64,000 bases of DNA from an uncultured Mycoplasmatota bacterium (GTDB lineage: Bacteria; Bacillota_I; Bacilli_A; RF39; UBA660). Below, piece by piece: positions 63,029-64,000 of the stretch (position 1 is its first letter; each line of letters starts with the position of its first letter). The notes beneath the pieces were generated by a model. The model had not been told where the DNA came from. It ran no database searches and worked only from the letters and a program-made list of their open reading frames with translations. Location: positions 1 to 64,000 of the forward strand of contig URDT01000002.1 in NCBI GenBank assembly GCA_900546745.1, in the 5' to 3' direction. Position numbers and translations under genes: made by a program.

Positions 63029-64000
63029 TTAATCTAAATCAATGGAATTTTCAATATATTGAATTAGTTCTGTAGAATCATTATTCTTTAAATAAATTTC
63101 ACTGTCTTCTTTTGCTTTTAGTAAAATAGGATAATCATTTTTTAGATTAGCTAATTTAAATACCATATCTCCACTCTGTCTTAAACCAAATAAATCTCCA
63201 CTTCCACGCAATAAAAAATCTTCTTCACTAATCTTAAATCCATCATTTGTTTTTGTTAAAATATTTAGTCTTTCTGTTTCTCGATTACTAATTAAAATAC
63301 AATAAGATTGAAGTTTATTTCTACCAACTCTACCCCTTAATTGATGTAAAGCGGAAAGTCCAAAACGGAAACTGTCAAAAATAACCATCATTGTGGCATT
63401 GGCTACATCAATTCCTACTTCGATTACAGTTGTACTAATCAATATTTGAATTTTATTTTCCTTAAAATCATTCATAATAGCTTCTTTTTCTGAATTTATC
63501 ATTTTACCATGCAAAACGCCAATTTTGTATAGTTTACCAAAAGCTTTATTCATATTTTCTTCCAATTCAAATACATTTTTTAAATCACTCTTATCACTCT
63601 CTTCTATTAAAGGAGCAATAATGTAAGCTTGATGTCCTTTCTTTAGCTCTCCATAAATACTTGTTAATACATCTTTCATTTCACTTTCTTTTTTCAAAGT
63701 TGTTATAATTTCCTTTTTACCATTTGGTACAGTTTTAATAGAAGAAATATCCATATCCCCATAAAGTGTTAAAGCATATGTCCTTGGGATTGGAGTAGCA
63801 CTCATATATAAAATATCTGGTGTAATACCCTTATTTTTTAAATTACTTCTTTGATTAACACCAAATCGGTGTTGTTCATCTGTAATCACAAGTCCTAAAT
63901 TTTTATATAGAACTTCTTCAGAAAATAAAGCATGTGTACCTACTATAAAATCAATTGTTCCATCTTGTAATTTTTGATATAATTCTCTTTTTTCTTTTGC
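63029..64000 (-). CDS. recG: ATP-dependent DNA helicase RecG (C-terminal part, cut by the window edge)
   Basis: RecG reverses stalled replication forks and processes branched DNA. The frame is open to 64000 and enters with KEKRELYQKLQDGTIDFIVG. Visible helicase motifs: DEQHRFG (motif II), MSATPIPRT (motif III), then the C-terminal helicase domain with VLHGKM, TTVIEVGIDVANATMM, HQLRGRVGR and GSGDLFGLRQSG. About 323 residues are present; the N-terminal wedge domain is outside the window. The gene ends just before the small RNA promoter. Confidence 0.96.
   Translation of the reverse strand, partial: AKEKRELYQKLQDGTIDFIVGTHALFSEEVLYKNLGLVITDEQHRFGVNQRSNLKNKGITPDILYMSATPIPRTYALTLYGDMDISSIKTVPNGKKEIITTLKKESEMKDVLTSIYGELKKGHQAYIIAPLIEESDKSDLKNVFELEENMNKAFGKLYKIGVLHGKMINSEKEAIMNDFKENKIQILISTTVIEVGIDVANATMMVIFDSFRFGLSALHQLRGRVGRNKLQSYCILISNRETERLNILTKTNDGFKISEEDFLLRGSGDLFGLRQSGDMVFKLANLKNDYPILLKAKEDSEIYLKNNDSTELIQYIENSIDLD

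Noticed and set aside
1..64000. CRISPR array or Cas genes
   Set aside because: No regularly spaced repeat-spacer pattern and no Cas protein was found. The only phased arrays are the iterons and the coding repeats.
1..64000. Mollicute genetic code (TGA as Trp)
   Set aside because: Trp residues in conserved genes use TGG, and several genes end in TGA where their families end.

Overview
The window reads as chromosome of an AT-rich, low-GC, endospore-forming Bacillota (Bacilli or Erysipelotrichia-like, probably gut-associated). Markers are ezrA next to rpsD, pheST under a T-box, spoVS, two tiny YjcZ-type spore proteins, collagen-like spore-surface proteins and a PerR/rubrerythrin pair. Tryptophan is written TGG and TGA acts as a stop, so the standard bacterial code fits. 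Most genes lie on the minus strand.

Layout. 0-9.4 kb: two unknown genes, an SDR, fhs, a giant prepilin-like Cys-rich repeat protein, ezrA, and divergent rpsD with a strong promoter and a long leader. 9.4-13.9 kb: a Phe T-box operon (alpha/beta hydrolase, pheS, pheT). 13.9-20.4 kb: der, ysxC, a VirB2-shaped small membrane protein with 31-residue repeats, an ArsP_2-type permease and a glycosyltransferase with helical repeats. 20.4-22.5 kb: two collagen-like proteins and an Fe/Mn-SOD homologue. 22.5-24.9 kb: an ArsR/CadA-type metal efflux operon with a clear operator. 24.9-27.4 kb: two unknown genes and a pepF pseudogene that has lost its catalytic centre. 27.6-34.2 kb: tRNA-Thr(CGT), two YjcZ-like genes, a membrane-anchored PrsA-like foldase, recX, a short ssb, sufB/sufU, perR-rbr and spoVS. 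34.2-39.2 kb: a glycosyltransferase, NfeD/stomatin/CPBP genes and a coiled-coil gene pair. 39.2-41.3 kb: a beta-helix surface gene cut off by a decayed ISL3-type element. 41.3-46.1 kb: csoR-copA-copZ-lipoprotein-cysteine desulfurase-ttcA-like, apparently one operon. 46.4-50.9 kb: a membrane-anchored cohesin protein and a secreted NPCBM/transglutaminase-like/F5-8C/dockerin protein whose frame is broken by one base.

51.2-62.9 kb looks like one integrative element of about 11.7 kb inserted at the 3' end of a small RNA gene downstream of recG. It has a tyrosine integrase, divergent XRE/LexA-like regulators, a phage-type replication initiator with an iteron array of exact 11-bp period, candidate att cores at both ends, and paired TTGTTCCC repeats just inside each end. 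Its cargo is defence-like: a nuclease-methylase fusion with separate m5C and N6-adenine methylases, and between integrase and right end an unfamiliar two-gene operon (PD-(D/E)xK nuclease plus a small protein with an Abi/HEPN-like R-x6-H motif). A candidate small RNA between repressor and integrase is complementary over 22 nt to the 3' end of the XRE message. These last two are the best candidates for undescribed biology. The window ends inside recG.
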